Below are positions 15,113 to 22,892 of a stretch of 64,000 nucleotides of DNA, in pieces. This DNA is from Bacillus sp. F19. Its GTDB lineage: Bacteria > Bacillota > Bacilli > Bacillales > Bacillaceae. Location: the NCBI GenBank assembly GCA_023823795.1, contig CP085710.1:4118001-4182000 (forward strand). The letters are read 5' to 3'. Each line of letters begins with the position of its first letter. Positions within the stretch are counted from its first letter, which is position 1. Both the position numbers and the translations under genes were made by a program. The notes below the pieces were generated by a model. It had not been told where the DNA came from. It searched no databases and saw only the letters and a program-made list of their open reading frames with translations.

Positions 15113-16075
15113 TTAATTTAAATTGTCGCTAAGAGTGAATAATGCCTTTGCTACAGCTAACGTCTCAGGTTTTCCCGCGAATACTAAGTCAGGGCTTATG
15201 ATGACGCCTTTCTTACCGGCTGCCTTGTAGCTTGTTCCGTAATACCCGAATACCGGCTTACCTTCGTACTTGATTTTCTCGATTATGCTGACGAGATTTT
15301 CTGTCCGTTTGTATCCAAGTAATGCCGCAAGCTTCGATACTGACATCGGCTTGATTAGTTCTAAATTGCTTTCAGTCGGATTAAAGCAGATAACGTTGTA
15401 ACCGAAGTTAACAAATGGCAATACAGCGTAGAGAGTCGCCAGCTGCTTAATCGTCCGTCCGTTATATGCGTGATAAAGCTCTCGCGCAGTATTCCGGAAT
15501 AATCTAACGTAAGACTTATCGCTGATATCGTAGTTGTTTTCTTTCATATTACCGCGATAGAATAACGTCGGATTCATAAAAAGATGACCTGTTTCTTTAT
15601 CTTCCGCGATTATCTCCGCATCCAATAGCCGATGAAAGAGCTCCGCAAATCCGCCGTGAGACATCCGCGTTAAGGTTTCTAGCCCTCTCCGGTCGATCGG
15701 TACGCCGTTATCGTACTTTAGCTGACCGTCACCCCATCCGGTATAAGTTCCGATAAACATAACCCTCGCGAAATCAGACTGAGTTAAATTGGGAAAAGTC
15801 GCGTCCATAGTCGAAAGTGAATTAAACATCGCGAATACAAACCCCCCGTTTTCATTTTCGTGGTCAGCCATATCTGAATTGTTCTTGAATGCCGTAACCT
15901 GTGCTTCCGTTGTTTTTAATACGATTTCTACGCGGTCAGATACATCGTTTCCTTCATTGTCAGTAATTACCCCGTTTTTAATGGTCGCATTCTGCTTAAT
16001 AGATAGATGGCGCGCTTTTTGCTTAGTTGATAGGTTGCTCCATACCCTTTGTTCTTCCATCCCGTTTCTGCTCAT
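15113..16075 (-). CDS. Winged-helix protein, probable replication initiator (RepL-like)
   Basis: 320 residues from ATG 16075, which has AAAGGGGAAAG upstream. The central region (about 85-170) runs FNSLSTMDATFPNLTQSDFARVMFIGTY ... GLETLTRMSHGGFAELFHRLLDAEII ... GHLFMNPTLFYRGN. This is the order of helices and the 'xxxNPxxFxRG' wing seen in plasmid RepL proteins and related MarR-like initiators. A second helical DNA-binding-like block follows (MSVSKLAALLGYKRTENLVSIIEKI). Two direct repeats, each with inverted halves, lie just upstream and may be its binding sites. The role in replication versus regulation is not settled. Confidence 0.5.
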   Translation of the reverse strand: MSRNGMEEQRVWSNLSTKQKARHLSIKQNATIKNGVITDNEGNDVSDRVEIVLKTTEAQVTAFKNNSDMADHENENGGFVFAMFNSLSTMDATFPNLTQSDFARVMFIGTYTGWGDGQLKYDNGVPIDRRGLETLTRMSHGGFAELFHRLLDAEIIAEDKETGHLFMNPTLFYRGNMKENNYDISDKSYVRLFRNTARELYHAYNGRTIKQLATLYAVLPFVNFGYNVICFNPTESNLELIKPMSVSKLAALLGYKRTENLVSIIEKIKYEGKPVFGYYGTSYKAAGKKGVIISPDLVFAGKPETLAVAKALFTLSDNLN

Positions 16076-16091
16076 TTTCTTTCCCCTTTCC

Positions 16092-16146
16092 AAAAAGTTC
16101 GTTTTTCATGAACAAATCAGCCAAAAGTTTCGTTTTTCGTGAACAA
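16092..16146 (-). repeat. Two direct repeats (operator or iteron-like) upstream of the RepL-like gene
   Basis: 16092-16115 and 16122-16146 are near-identical ~24-bp units. Each has GTTC/GAAC-type inverted halves around a T-rich centre (GTTTTTCATGAAC and GTTTTTCGTGAAC). They lie directly before the ribosome site of the winged-helix gene, suiting either autoregulation or an origin. Confidence 0.6.
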
Positions 16147-16348
16147 GCTAAAAGCGCCTTCAACCTTACAGCCGCAAGGGTTACAGCGTTTTTTGCGTTT
16201 GCTGGTATATCTTAGTCATCTAAGACCTTGCGCCTTCACATTCGTTCGGCGCCATACTTTTTCTCTTTAAAACCTTTTCGCAATAAGAATATATAATACA
16301 TACCGTTGAGGGCGGTTTTACCCGAAACGGAGGGCGCCTTTTGCCCTG

Positions 16349-16582
16349 TTACTTACCGTTATTAAACGTTTTAATAAGATCGTCTAACTGGCGCAATAAC
16401 TCCGGAGTAAGTCCGAATTCACCCGTTACCTTCTTGCGCACATCATCCGATATTATTCTTTCGCCGCGCTCAAGCTTCGTAATCAGCGACTGACTTACGT
16501 TAAGCCGGTCCGCCATCCCTTTTTGCGATAATCCGCTTAAACCGCGAATAACGTTTAAAAGCTCTGGGTTCATCCCGTGCAT
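16349..16582 (-). CDS. XRE-family helix-turn-helix regulator
   Basis: 77 residues. The Cro/C1-type HTH is VIRGLSGLSQKGMADRLNVSQSLITKLERGERIISDDVRKKV (about 11-52) and fills most of the protein. It would bind DNA as a small repressor or anti-repressor inside the leftward operon. A hairpin-rich stretch separates it from the RepL-like gene. Target sites not identified. Confidence 0.75.
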   Translation of the reverse strand: MHGMNPELLNVIRGLSGLSQKGMADRLNVSQSLITKLERGERIISDDVRKKVTGEFGLTPELLRQLDDLIKTFNNGK

Positions 16583-16762
16583 AATGCGTCATCCTTTCGT
16601 TTGTCATTTTTAGTACAATTAAGTAAATAAAAAGCGCCTTAATCCGTTAGGCATTCGGATCAAGATCCTCTATATAAAGGCTAGATAACTAAAGCCTTAA
16701 AAGTTGCATACTACTTTAAAAACCCTCTTCCCACATATTTAAAAATACTGCATTTTGTGACG

Positions 16763-17746
16763 TTATTTTACCTTCTTTCGAATCCTGGATAACTTTTTTC
16801 TAAATCCATCGTAAGAAACGCCCATCTTTTCCGCGATGTACTTGCTAGATATGCGCAGTTCTCCTTCTTCGTTGCATGTGTAGTTATCCGTTTCTCTACT
16901 GTCGAAGTCCGCTAGTACAATCTGCATGATTGCGTCCATGAAGTCGCGCTGACTCTTCGATAATTTATCCGCGTGTCCTCTATAGTCAACGCCTAGAATC
17001 GTCTCATACAAGTTCTCCGGAAAGTGAGGATTTATGATACTGCTGTTCGTTCTCCCATAACCACTCTTCCTGCGGATCCGGCGCAATCCATTCCTTTTAA
17101 TCTCATCGTCGGAAAGCTTGCTGCTAAACGTTTGATTGATATACTTAACGATTTCACTGTCCGTCTTGCTTGCGTCAACATACTTTAGAGCGTATTCTAG
17201 CGCCTTTATTGCCGATTGATTAACTTCTGCTATACGAGCATCTTTCTCTTCCTTAGAACGCATCATAGATGAATAGAATTGTTCGAATAAGCTTTCGAAA
17301 TGTGCACGCTGGCTCTTGTTAAACATATCTTCGAATCGCTCACCGATATCCTTTAACTGCGGCTTCAACTGTTCGAACAGGTCGGCCGTTAGGGTAAAGT
17401 AATACTGATAGTAATCTTTATCGTAGATTTCCGCGTCAAACTTAATGCCAAAGTCTATATAGATAATCGATAGTAGGCGCTGGAAATCCTTTTCGTAGCT
17501 GGCCCAAACGTGCTCCTCTTTACCGACACTTTTCATAATTAACTCGCGCATAGCTCTAATGCGATATGCAATGTAATCTTCCGGATTCTTTAGCGAGATC
17601 GTTATATCGCCGCTCGGACTCTTACCTTTAACCCTTTCGCGTGTCCAATTCTCCATGAAGCGCTGCTCTACCGCAGTCATAATTTTATTGATTATCGTTC
17701 TATCTCCGATCGCCTGATATCGTCTTATATCGTCCTGTATCGTCAA
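16763..17746 (-). CDS. Sigma-factor-like protein with C-terminal HTH
   Basis: 327 residues. The N-terminal two thirds are helical and unmatched. The C-terminus (SKYIAEKMGVSYDGFRKKLSRIRKKVK) is a helix-turn-helix like sigma-70 region 4 or phage sigma-like regulators. Starts at TTG 17746, ten bases after GGGGG. It could direct transcription of element genes; inference from the HTH only. Confidence 0.5.
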   Translation of the reverse strand: MTIQDDIRRYQAIGDRTIINKIMTAVEQRFMENWTRERVKGKSPSGDITISLKNPEDYIAYRIRAMRELIMKSVGKEEHVWASYEKDFQRLLSIIYIDFGIKFDAEIYDKDYYQYYFTLTADLFEQLKPQLKDIGERFEDMFNKSQRAHFESLFEQFYSSMMRSKEEKDARIAEVNQSAIKALEYALKYVDASKTDSEIVKYINQTFSSKLSDDEIKRNGLRRIRRKSGYGRTNSSIINPHFPENLYETILGVDYRGHADKLSKSQRDFMDAIMQIVLADFDSRETDNYTCNEEGELRISSKYIAEKMGVSYDGFRKKLSRIRKKVK

Positions 17747-17853
17747 AGTAGTTCATCCCCCATCACCCATCAATTATAACGCAGAAAAAAGACAGTTGCC
17801 GCTGCCGTTTTTCTTGAATTTTCAATCTATTTATGGTATAATAAGTATATCAT

Positions 17854-18168
17854 TTAAGACTTAAATAGTAATTTCAGAAGTTCGGGAACCGTGAGACTCG
17901 CCAAAGCCAACGGATCTTCGAGCTTTTTTGTTTTGCCCGCCAGGTTTAAATCAAAGCGATTGCCGTCGCTATCTACATCGATAAACACTACGTAATCTTC
18001 ATTACTTACCGCATCTACTTCGCGGAAAACTATCTCGTCATCATTAATTTCATAAACGATTGTCGGAGCGATTAGATAACCGATTGCCGTCTCGGTAAAA
18101 CGCTCTTTTGTATCGCTAAATCTGCCGTTAAATACTATCGTTATCTTGCGCGGTTGAAATTCCGTCAT
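17854..18168 (-). CDS. Element protein of unknown function
   Basis: 104 residues, beta-rich and acidic (RKITIVFNGRF, ETAIGYLIAPTIVYEI, DYVVFIDVDSDG) ending in a short Leu-rich helix. Its ATG overlaps the TGA of the upstream gene by four bases (18165-18168). No family recognised. Confidence 0.6.
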   Translation of the reverse strand: MTEFQPRKITIVFNGRFSDTKERFTETAIGYLIAPTIVYEINDDEIVFREVDAVSNEDYVVFIDVDSDGNRFDLNLAGKTKKLEDPLALASLTVPELLKLLFKS

Positions 18169-18542
18169 ATCTCTATCGCTCCTAAAACTTCTTCTAGCGA
18201 CATTGTGCTGTTTAATTGACGCCGTATCTCGCAGGATGTTCGGACCGCTTTACCGTACTGAGTTTCTACCGTCTGGACTTGATCGCGCAGCATATAGTAC
18301 ACCGGCTGAATCTTTTTCATTTCGTCCTTCACAACGCGTCTATGCGTAAGGGTAGTTTTAAGTTTCTGCATTAAATCGCGACCTTCTGCGCCATCTACTG
18401 AATCCAAGCGCTCGATATCGTGGTAAGTATCCGCCAGTTGTCTGTCGAGAGCAGATTGTAATCCGTTTAATTTTTCGAATCCTGATTTAACTTCCGCATT
18501 CAGCTGCGTTAGTTGTAGGAAAAATTGCTCCGAATAGCTCAT
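18165..18542 (-). CDS. Element helical protein of unknown function
   Basis: 125 residues from ATG 18542, with AAAGGAG upstream inside the end of the previous gene. Entirely helical, with probable coiled coils (QLTQLNAEVKSGFEKLNGL and QVQTVETQYGKAVRTS). Coupled to the next gene by ATGA. No family recognised. Confidence 0.6.
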   Translation of the reverse strand: MSYSEQFFLQLTQLNAEVKSGFEKLNGLQSALDRQLADTYHDIERLDSVDGAEGRDLMQKLKTTLTHRRVVKDEMKKIQPVYYMLRDQVQTVETQYGKAVRTSCEIRRQLNSTMSLEEVLGAIEI

Positions 18543-18546
18543 ACGT

Positions 18547-18891
18547 TTAGTTCGCTCCTTTACCCTTTTCGACATAACCGGATGCTCTCGCGATTGCAAA
18601 GATAAGGTCTGCAGCTGACATCGTTTCAAGCATCCATAAATCGAATTGTTCCGTATCAAACGCAATACCGTGAATGCTGAATACTTCATCAAGAATCAGT
18701 CCGGCAGAGTCAATCTTCTCAACCTTAATTTCGTTTTCGTAAATTGTTGCGACAAGACCGTCGGCCAGTTTTAGCGACACCTGTTGCTCCACATACACTT
18801 CATAAGGCTCAGGATCGTACCATGTGAAATGCGTATTCACTTCCTCGAAGCTTTCTTTCGGTTCGTTACTGATCCATTCAAATTTACTCAT
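18547..18891 (-). CDS. First gene of the leftward operon, unknown function
   Basis: 114 residues from ATG 18891, eight bases after GGAGG. The middle is beta-rich (VYVEQQVSLKLADGLVATIYENEIKVEKI) and the end is a helix (DLIFAIARASGYVEKG). It sits directly downstream of the operator cluster at 18918-19029 and is likely the first product made when repression is lifted. Confidence 0.6.
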   Translation of the reverse strand: MSKFEWISNEPKESFEEVNTHFTWYDPEPYEVYVEQQVSLKLADGLVATIYENEIKVEKIDSAGLILDEVFSIHGIAFDTEQFDLWMLETMSAADLIFAIARASGYVEKGKGAN

Positions 18892-18917
18892 TTTACATTC
18901 CTCCAAAGTTTTTTTAT

Positions 18918-19029
18918 GGAGTATTACGCCTTTCGTATAACTCCTAATTTGATTATATTACTACAGGAGTAATACGTCAACAGTATATTCGAACTTTTTT
19001 CGATTATTTTTAACTTGTGTAGTAATACG
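18918..19029. promoter_or_regulatory. Divergent control region with four copies of a GGAGTwATACG-like site
   Basis: Sites: GGAGTATTACG (18918-18928), the same motif inverted (18934-18944), GGAGTAATACG (18966-18976, itself in the palindrome TATTACTACAGGAGTAATA) and GTAGTAATACG (19019-19029). The first two form an inverted pair. The region separates the leftward operon from the rightward regulator gene, whose -10 TATAAT is at 19043-19048. This is the layout of a lysis-lysogeny-type switch. Confidence 0.7.
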
Positions 19030-19079
19030 TGTGAGGTCTATGTATAATAGGGATAACGAAGCATAGGGAGAGGATTATT

Positions 19080-19334
19080 ATGCCGTACAAGTTCTTCTTA
19101 AAGGAAGTATTAGAGGAAATCGATCAGTCCAGGAATTCAATCGCAGTTGAAGCGAAGGTCAGACCGGCGTCTTTATACGATATATACCACGGGAAAATGA
19201 AGAGGATTGAGCTCGAAAGCTTCGGCCGGATCCTTGATACGATTAACATGTTCGCGGAAAAGAAGGGAATCGATAAGCGCTATACGATCGAAAGCATTGT
19301 CCGGTATGAATACGAAGGCGAGGGCGTTAACTGA
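19080..19334 (+). CDS. Small HTH regulator (Cro/C1-like), probable master repressor of the element
   Basis: 84 residues. The N-terminal half reads as a compact XRE-type HTH (LEEIDQSRNSIAVEAKVRPASLYDIYHGK) followed by a helical dimerisation-like part. It is divergent from the long leftward operon and lies next to the four repeated operator-like sites, so it likely binds them. The ribosome site is AGGGAGAGG. Confidence 0.65.
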   Translation: MPYKFFLKEVLEEIDQSRNSIAVEAKVRPASLYDIYHGKMKRIELESFGRILDTINMFAEKKGIDKRYTIESIVRYEYEGEGVN

Positions 19335-19351
19335 CGTCAGAATACATAAAG

Positions 19352-19384
19352 AAGGCCCCGACAATGACGTCGAGGCTTTTTTAT
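19352..19384 (+). terminator. Terminator after the regulator gene
   Basis: GCCCCGAC and GTCGAGGC pair around a short loop, followed by TTTTTTATTT. Confidence 0.65.
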
Positions 19385-19519
19385 TTGGCGTATTAGTTGG
19401 CGCATACAGTCATTTGATTCGCCAGGATAAACCGCGCTATGTCAGGCTGGGATTGCGTTAAATGATGGCGTTATGATCGGGACTATACTACGCATATAAC
19501 GGTGGAAACAGTTTTCCTA

Positions 19520-19996
19520 TTAAGCACCCTTTACTGATTTCCTAATTACAATTACAGTTTCGAAGTATGATAGTATTGCTTGGAAATCGTCCTCTATATG
19601 TTCCCTAGAGTGCACTACGTAATCACCATTATTATATGGACTTATAATTATTTCTCTATCTTCAAAGAATATCGTGGCTCTTACTGCTTTTATACGGCTG
19701 CTGTAATACACATTATTATATTCCACATTCATCCTAACAATTGAATTTAAGTTAACCACTTCCCTAGAGATATCCATTTCCAACTGATGTTGATCTTCCG
19801 TTGGTTTAGCGGTGTAACTATAGATTTCTAAACTGTCTTCATTTGCGACCATAACCTTTCCCTCATAGTCAGCATTTGATAAATCAACTTCAATTCCAAT
19901 AGGACTCGATTTACTATAAAAGTTTTCTTTAATAATTGCGCAGAATTTCCTTATAGCTAATTGATCCGAATAATTTAGTCTTGTTAATAACTTCAA
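19520..19996 (-). CDS. AT-rich cargo protein of unknown function
   Basis: 158 residues from TTG 19996 with a strong AAGGAGGTT upstream. It alternates strands and helices (GIEVDLSNADYEGKVMVANEDSLEIYSY ... RATIFFEDREIIISPYNNGDYVV) with no membrane segment. The base composition is like the SIR2-like and HEPN genes rather than the element backbone. It may be another accessory gene; family not recognised. Confidence 0.55.
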   Translation of the reverse strand: MKLLTRLNYSDQLAIRKFCAIIKENFYSKSSPIGIEVDLSNADYEGKVMVANEDSLEIYSYTAKPTEDQHQLEMDISREVVNLNSIVRMNVEYNNVYYSSRIKAVRATIFFEDREIIISPYNNGDYVVHSREHIEDDFQAILSYFETVIVIRKSVKGA

Positions 19997-20118
19997 TGCT
20001 TATAACCTCCTTTTTTTGTAATGATTCGACAATTTTTTACCAAAAACCTCCTATAAATTAACATGAAATTAAAATATTTAATTTATAATTATATTTATTT
20101 ATATCTTGGAGGGACAAT

Positions 20119-20331
20119 ATGAGTTTAGAGAGCGCGAATCGCAATATTTTAGAATTTATGAGGTTCGGTAAAATCCGCATTGATATCTTTGAATTTCCGG
20201 AATCATACGAAGTGGTTGCGAAGATCGGTCGCTGCAGCTATATTGCAAGAGGTTCCGATAAGTGGGAAACGATTAACAAGGCGCTTGCCCGTGTCGCTCG
20301 ATTACACCGCGAAATGCAGGAGCCGAAGTAA
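20119..20331 (+). CDS. Small element protein of unknown function
   Basis: 70 residues (MSLESANRNILEFMRFGKIR...), a helix, a three-stranded region (IDIFEFPESYEVVAKIGRCSYIARG) and a C-terminal helix. GGAGGGACAAT precedes the ATG. The composition matches the backbone. It ends exactly where the direct repeat flanking the next cargo gene begins. Confidence 0.6.
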   Translation: MSLESANRNILEFMRFGKIRIDIFEFPESYEVVAKIGRCSYIARGSDKWETINKALARVARLHREMQEPK

Positions 20332-20359
20332 TCCCGAGGTTTGAAAATACTGCGCAAAA
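20332..20359 (+). repeat. Left copy of an imperfect direct repeat flanking the cargo gene
   Basis: TCCCGAGGTTTGAAAATACT-GCGCA at 20332-20359 matches 21472-21500 (TCCTGAGGTTTAAATTTTAC-TGCGCA) in the same orientation. A second, shorter pair (AATTTTCACCGC near 20379 and AATTTTACCGCC near 21533) follows each in the same order. Confidence 0.55.
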
Positions 20360-20531
20360 TAAATCCGGCTTATGTCTAATTTTCACCGCGGATTTGTTTC
20401 GTATACTTGTTGAGTCATATGCAGGAGTCTATAAATTTATTTATTTGTAAAAATTATCTTTTTTTGTCTATTAATATCATTTTTTGATAAAATATAACTA
20501 TTACAAATATCATATAGATTGGGGACAAATT

Positions 20532-21455
20532 ATGGAAATTACTGGAGTGAAAAGAATAAGGAACTGTATGAATTATCTTATTGGTGTTGGAGACTCAGAC
20601 GTATTTTATTTAGGAATTAAGATAGATGAAACAATTAAATCAAAATTAATCGAATTGGGGTTTAGTGACAAGCAAAATAATGGGGAGTCCCTATGCCCTA
20701 AAAATACCTATGGTTCAGTAAGTAAGTTTAATTCATTAGGTGGTCATCTTAAAAGACCTGATTTACCTAAACAAACCACTTATTATTCTTATTGGAGTGA
20801 ATGGACTCTGAATGGATATTATTATAATGGGATCCAATTTCGCAGTAGAGAAATTATTCATAGAGAAATTATCCCTCCACCATCTTTCGAGTTAACCATT
20901 TTAGAAAAAGACCGTAACAAATATATAGTTATTGATAAGCTGTTTAATAACTCAGAGGAATTTTATAAAGAAATAACTCATGGAATAAATTTATTATTAG
21001 AGATATTCAAGTCAGCAACTGTGTATAAAGAAGATTTTTCGAATTTTACAACCACTACGAGACAGAAGTTAGATTGGATTGTCCTCCCGAGTGGGGACAG
21101 ACCATGGGAAACCAGTACACCAGTTATAAAAGAATTTATTGATTCACTTTCAAGAAAGAATCAGCCTGTAATTGTGGATAGATGGTCTAAAATTAAAGAG
21201 CATAAGCCTGATAAAGAAATCTTAGGTACAAAAGGGTATAGAGGTTATATAGTTTTTGTTTTCAAAGAAAAAAACATTTCGATATTTGAGAGCGCTTTAT
21301 ATGGCAATGCAACTTATGTTTTTGAAGGTGACTGGGAAGATCTGTCTAAACTTACCAAAGCTGAAATAATAAATGAAAATCTATATAAAGACAGAATAAT
21401 CCATACTAGAGAATGGTCAACTAAGATTAATAATTTACTTCAAGATCCTGCTTAA
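20532..21455 (+). CDS. AT-rich cargo protein of unknown function
   Basis: 307 residues from ATG 20532 (TTGGGGACAAAT upstream). No signal peptide or membrane segment. The C-terminal ~90 residues (GYRGYIVFVFKEKNISIFES, ALYGNATYVFEGDWEDLSKLTKAEI) look like a distinct domain found at the end of uncharacterised bacterial proteins, with a conserved YGNATYVF core. The N-terminal part has a W/Y-rich stretch near 80-100. It has its own terminator and is flanked by imperfect direct repeats, so it appears to be an insertion into the element. A defence role is possible but unsupported by any motif I know. Confidence 0.6.
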   Translation: MEITGVKRIRNCMNYLIGVGDSDVFYLGIKIDETIKSKLIELGFSDKQNNGESLCPKNTYGSVSKFNSLGGHLKRPDLPKQTTYYSYWSEWTLNGYYYNGIQFRSREIIHREIIPPPSFELTILEKDRNKYIVIDKLFNNSEEFYKEITHGINLLLEIFKSATVYKEDFSNFTTTTRQKLDWIVLPSGDRPWETSTPVIKEFIDSLSRKNQPVIVDRWSKIKEHKPDKEILGTKGYRGYIVFVFKEKNISIFESALYGNATYVFEGDWEDLSKLTKAEIINENLYKDRIIHTREWSTKINNLLQDPA

Positions 21456-21470
21456 TGCGGGATTTTTTTT
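21444..21470 (+). terminator. Terminator of the cargo gene
   Basis: GATCCTGC-ttaat-GCGGGAT followed by eight T. Confidence 0.75.
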
Positions 21471-21471
21471 A

Positions 21472-21500
21472 TCCTGAGGTTTAAATTTTACTGCGCATAA
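21472..21500 (+). repeat. Right copy of the imperfect direct repeat flanking the cargo gene
   Basis: See the left copy at 20332-20359. The copies are 1,140 bp apart with only the 307-residue gene and its signals between them. Confidence 0.55.
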
Positions 21501-21658
21501 GTTTTATACCCCTGGTGAAACGGATTTGAATTTTACCGCCCCGCCCCTTAATTCGATCGATTTGTAAACGACTGTCTTGCTCAGTTGTATGCATAACGCT
21601 GCATAGACACGACATTTCTTGTTTACATAATAGAACCTATAGGCAGTTGATACTTACG

Positions 21659-21778
21659 ATGAACCGTGTCAGATCAACGTTTGTTTACTACGAAATATTA
21701 TACGATATGCACGTTCTTATACATCGTAGTGATACCAACGGTTGCGAGCGCTACATCATCCGTTATTTCCCGCAATAA
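21659..21778 (+). CDS. Possible 39-residue gene in an otherwise gene-poor stretch
   Basis: An open frame MNRVRSTFVYYEILYDMHVL... ends in TAA at 21776. Amino-acid content is protein-like, but there is no convincing ribosome site. The remainder of 21501-22005 holds no recognisable gene; it is GC-richer than the cargo and contains CCCCGCCCC near 21545. Confidence 0.3.
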   Translation: MNRVRSTFVYYEILYDMHVLIHRSDTNGCERYIIRYFPQ

Positions 21779-22005
21779 CTGCATAAACTTTGCGCATGAT
21801 CGACCGCCTTGACCCCGAGGTTTTGGCAGCGTCTCTCCGTCCGGACCACACAGCCGATAAAATGGGTAGTGTTGCACGGTGTGAGTGCGCTAATATCGGC
21901 AAATATCGGCAACTAAAGTAATGTTCCGTAATACTGTCATAGTCGCACGATAGACGTCATACATATGTAGTGTAACGCTAATCGAATTACGGGAGGCTAT
22001 ACGCT

Positions 22006-22128
22006 ATGACTAAAGAGAACGCTATTATCTTACTTACGCAGGATAACGTTTACCTTACTGAAGAGGGCCGGTTAATGCTCGAATCACTACTTGCGGAGGA
22101 AAGCGAATGTGTTATCGCCCAACCGTAA
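22006..22128 (+). CDS. Small element protein (40 residues)
   Basis: MTKENAIILLTQDNVYLTEEGRL..., helical. GGGAGG lies ten bases before the ATG. It overlaps the next gene's start by 22 bases, so it heads a compact rightward operon of three overlapping genes at the right end of the element. Confidence 0.55.
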   Translation: MTKENAIILLTQDNVYLTEEGRLMLESLLAEESECVIAQP

Positions 22129-22472
22129 GATATGACGATGTGTACCGCTCCTATATCAATTCCCTTTTCCGCGCTACTAATCTCGATCGCAATCAACTCA
22201 TAAGACTTGCGCTATTCACTGCCGGTCACTCAGGCGAATATTACACAATCTTACGTCAGCACAAACGCAAAGACGTCCCTACCCTTCCCTCTCCGATATG
22301 GAAGCCGAATCAGCACGGTTATTGGACGGAGCAGGTATTCGCGGTAGAAGAGGAGGTGGATACGGATGCGAGACGTCAGCAAGCGCCAGAGAGACGAGAA
22401 AGGCCGCTTCACAATTCAGCCGAACCAATCCGAATTACTAACGCAGGAGGCATTAGATTCTCGCTGGAATAA
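22107..22472 (+). CDS. Element protein of unknown function
   Basis: 121 residues. GGAGGAAAGCGA precedes ATG 22107. The N-terminal part (YRSYINSLFRATNLDRNQLIRLALFTAGHS) resembles a ribbon- or helix-type DNA-binding segment. The last third overlaps the next gene in another frame and is less protein-like (Arg/Pro-rich). Family not recognised. Confidence 0.55.
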   Translation: MCYRPTVRYDDVYRSYINSLFRATNLDRNQLIRLALFTAGHSGEYYTILRQHKRKDVPTLPSPIWKPNQHGYWTEQVFAVEEEVDTDARRQQAPERRERPLHNSAEPIRITNAGGIRFSLE

Positions 22473-22599
22473 AGTCGTCATTAAAAAGATCCCGGACACT
22501 CACGCAAGCTATCTGATTAAGCAGCGGTTGTTTACCGAGATAGAATCAGAGATTGCACTCATAATTAGTGCAACGCTTGTCTTATCGATATTCATTTAA
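22366..22599 (+). CDS. Small element protein with a C-terminal hydrophobic segment
   Basis: 77 residues. Basic N-terminus (RDVSKRQRDEKGRF) and a hydrophobic stretch at the end (IALIISATLVLSIFI) that could be a membrane anchor. GGAGGTGG precedes the ATG at 22366 inside the previous gene, an overlap of 107 bases. Convergent with a 42-residue gene, whose last four bases it overlaps. Confidence 0.5.
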   Translation: MRDVSKRQRDEKGRFTIQPNQSELLTQEALDSRWNKVVIKKIPDTHASYLIKQRLFTEIESEIALIISATLVLSIFI

Positions 22600-22724
22600 C
22601 TTTTACGGCCGGACGTTGAATCGTCTGGTCTATTTTTATCCGCGTTTTCTTTTGCGATTCTAATTAGTGCTGGCTTGATCGCATTGTAGAAGTTCTTTAA
22701 CGCATCTTCTGACGGTTTATTCAT
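22596..22724 (-). CDS. Small element protein (42 residues)
   Basis: MNKPSEDALKNFYNAIKPAL..., one helix and a charged tail. An excellent AAGGAGGTGAGCG precedes ATG 22724. It reads away from the right attachment site, and the pair of arm-type motifs lies in its leader. Function unknown; possibly an excisionase-like or regulatory peptide, from position only. Confidence 0.5.
   Translation of the reverse strand: MNKPSEDALKNFYNAIKPALIRIAKENADKNRPDDSTSGRKS
22607..22637. terminator. Hairpin at the convergent gene ends
   Basis: GGCCGGACG and CGTCTGGTC pair around six bases, followed by TATTTTT. It overlaps the 3' part of the 42-residue gene. Confidence 0.55.
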
Positions 22725-22758
22725 ATACGCTCACCTCCTTGTCGCGAAAAAAGTCGAC

Positions 22759-22840
22759 AGCGTAACGGTATGAAACGTTGAAGCGTAACGGTGCTATGCG
22801 GTATAATGCGAGTATAATCGTATAAGAGGTCGTTGTAAAA
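22759..22840. repeat. Candidate integrase arm sites, right end
   Basis: AGCGTAACGGTAT (22759-22771) and AGCGTAACGGTGC (22782-22794) repeat the left-end motif AGCGTTACGGTAC. CGTTGTAAAA (22831-22840) is the inverted copy of TTTTACAACG at 7512. About 50-130 bp from attR. Confidence 0.5.
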
Positions 22841-22892
22841 CCGTGTGCGCACGCCATTCTTGGCGAATGACATTTCGGAGAGGTATTAACGG

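Noticed and set aside
16092-16146. CRISPR-like repeat
   Set aside because: Only two units separated by six bases, with internal dyad symmetry near a start codon; fits an operator. No CRISPR array or cas gene was seen anywhere in the window.
19366-19461. Small coding frame after the HTH regulator gene
   Set aside because: The protein-like stretch (FLFGVLVGAYSHLIRQ) has no start codon with a ribosome site and overlaps the terminator.
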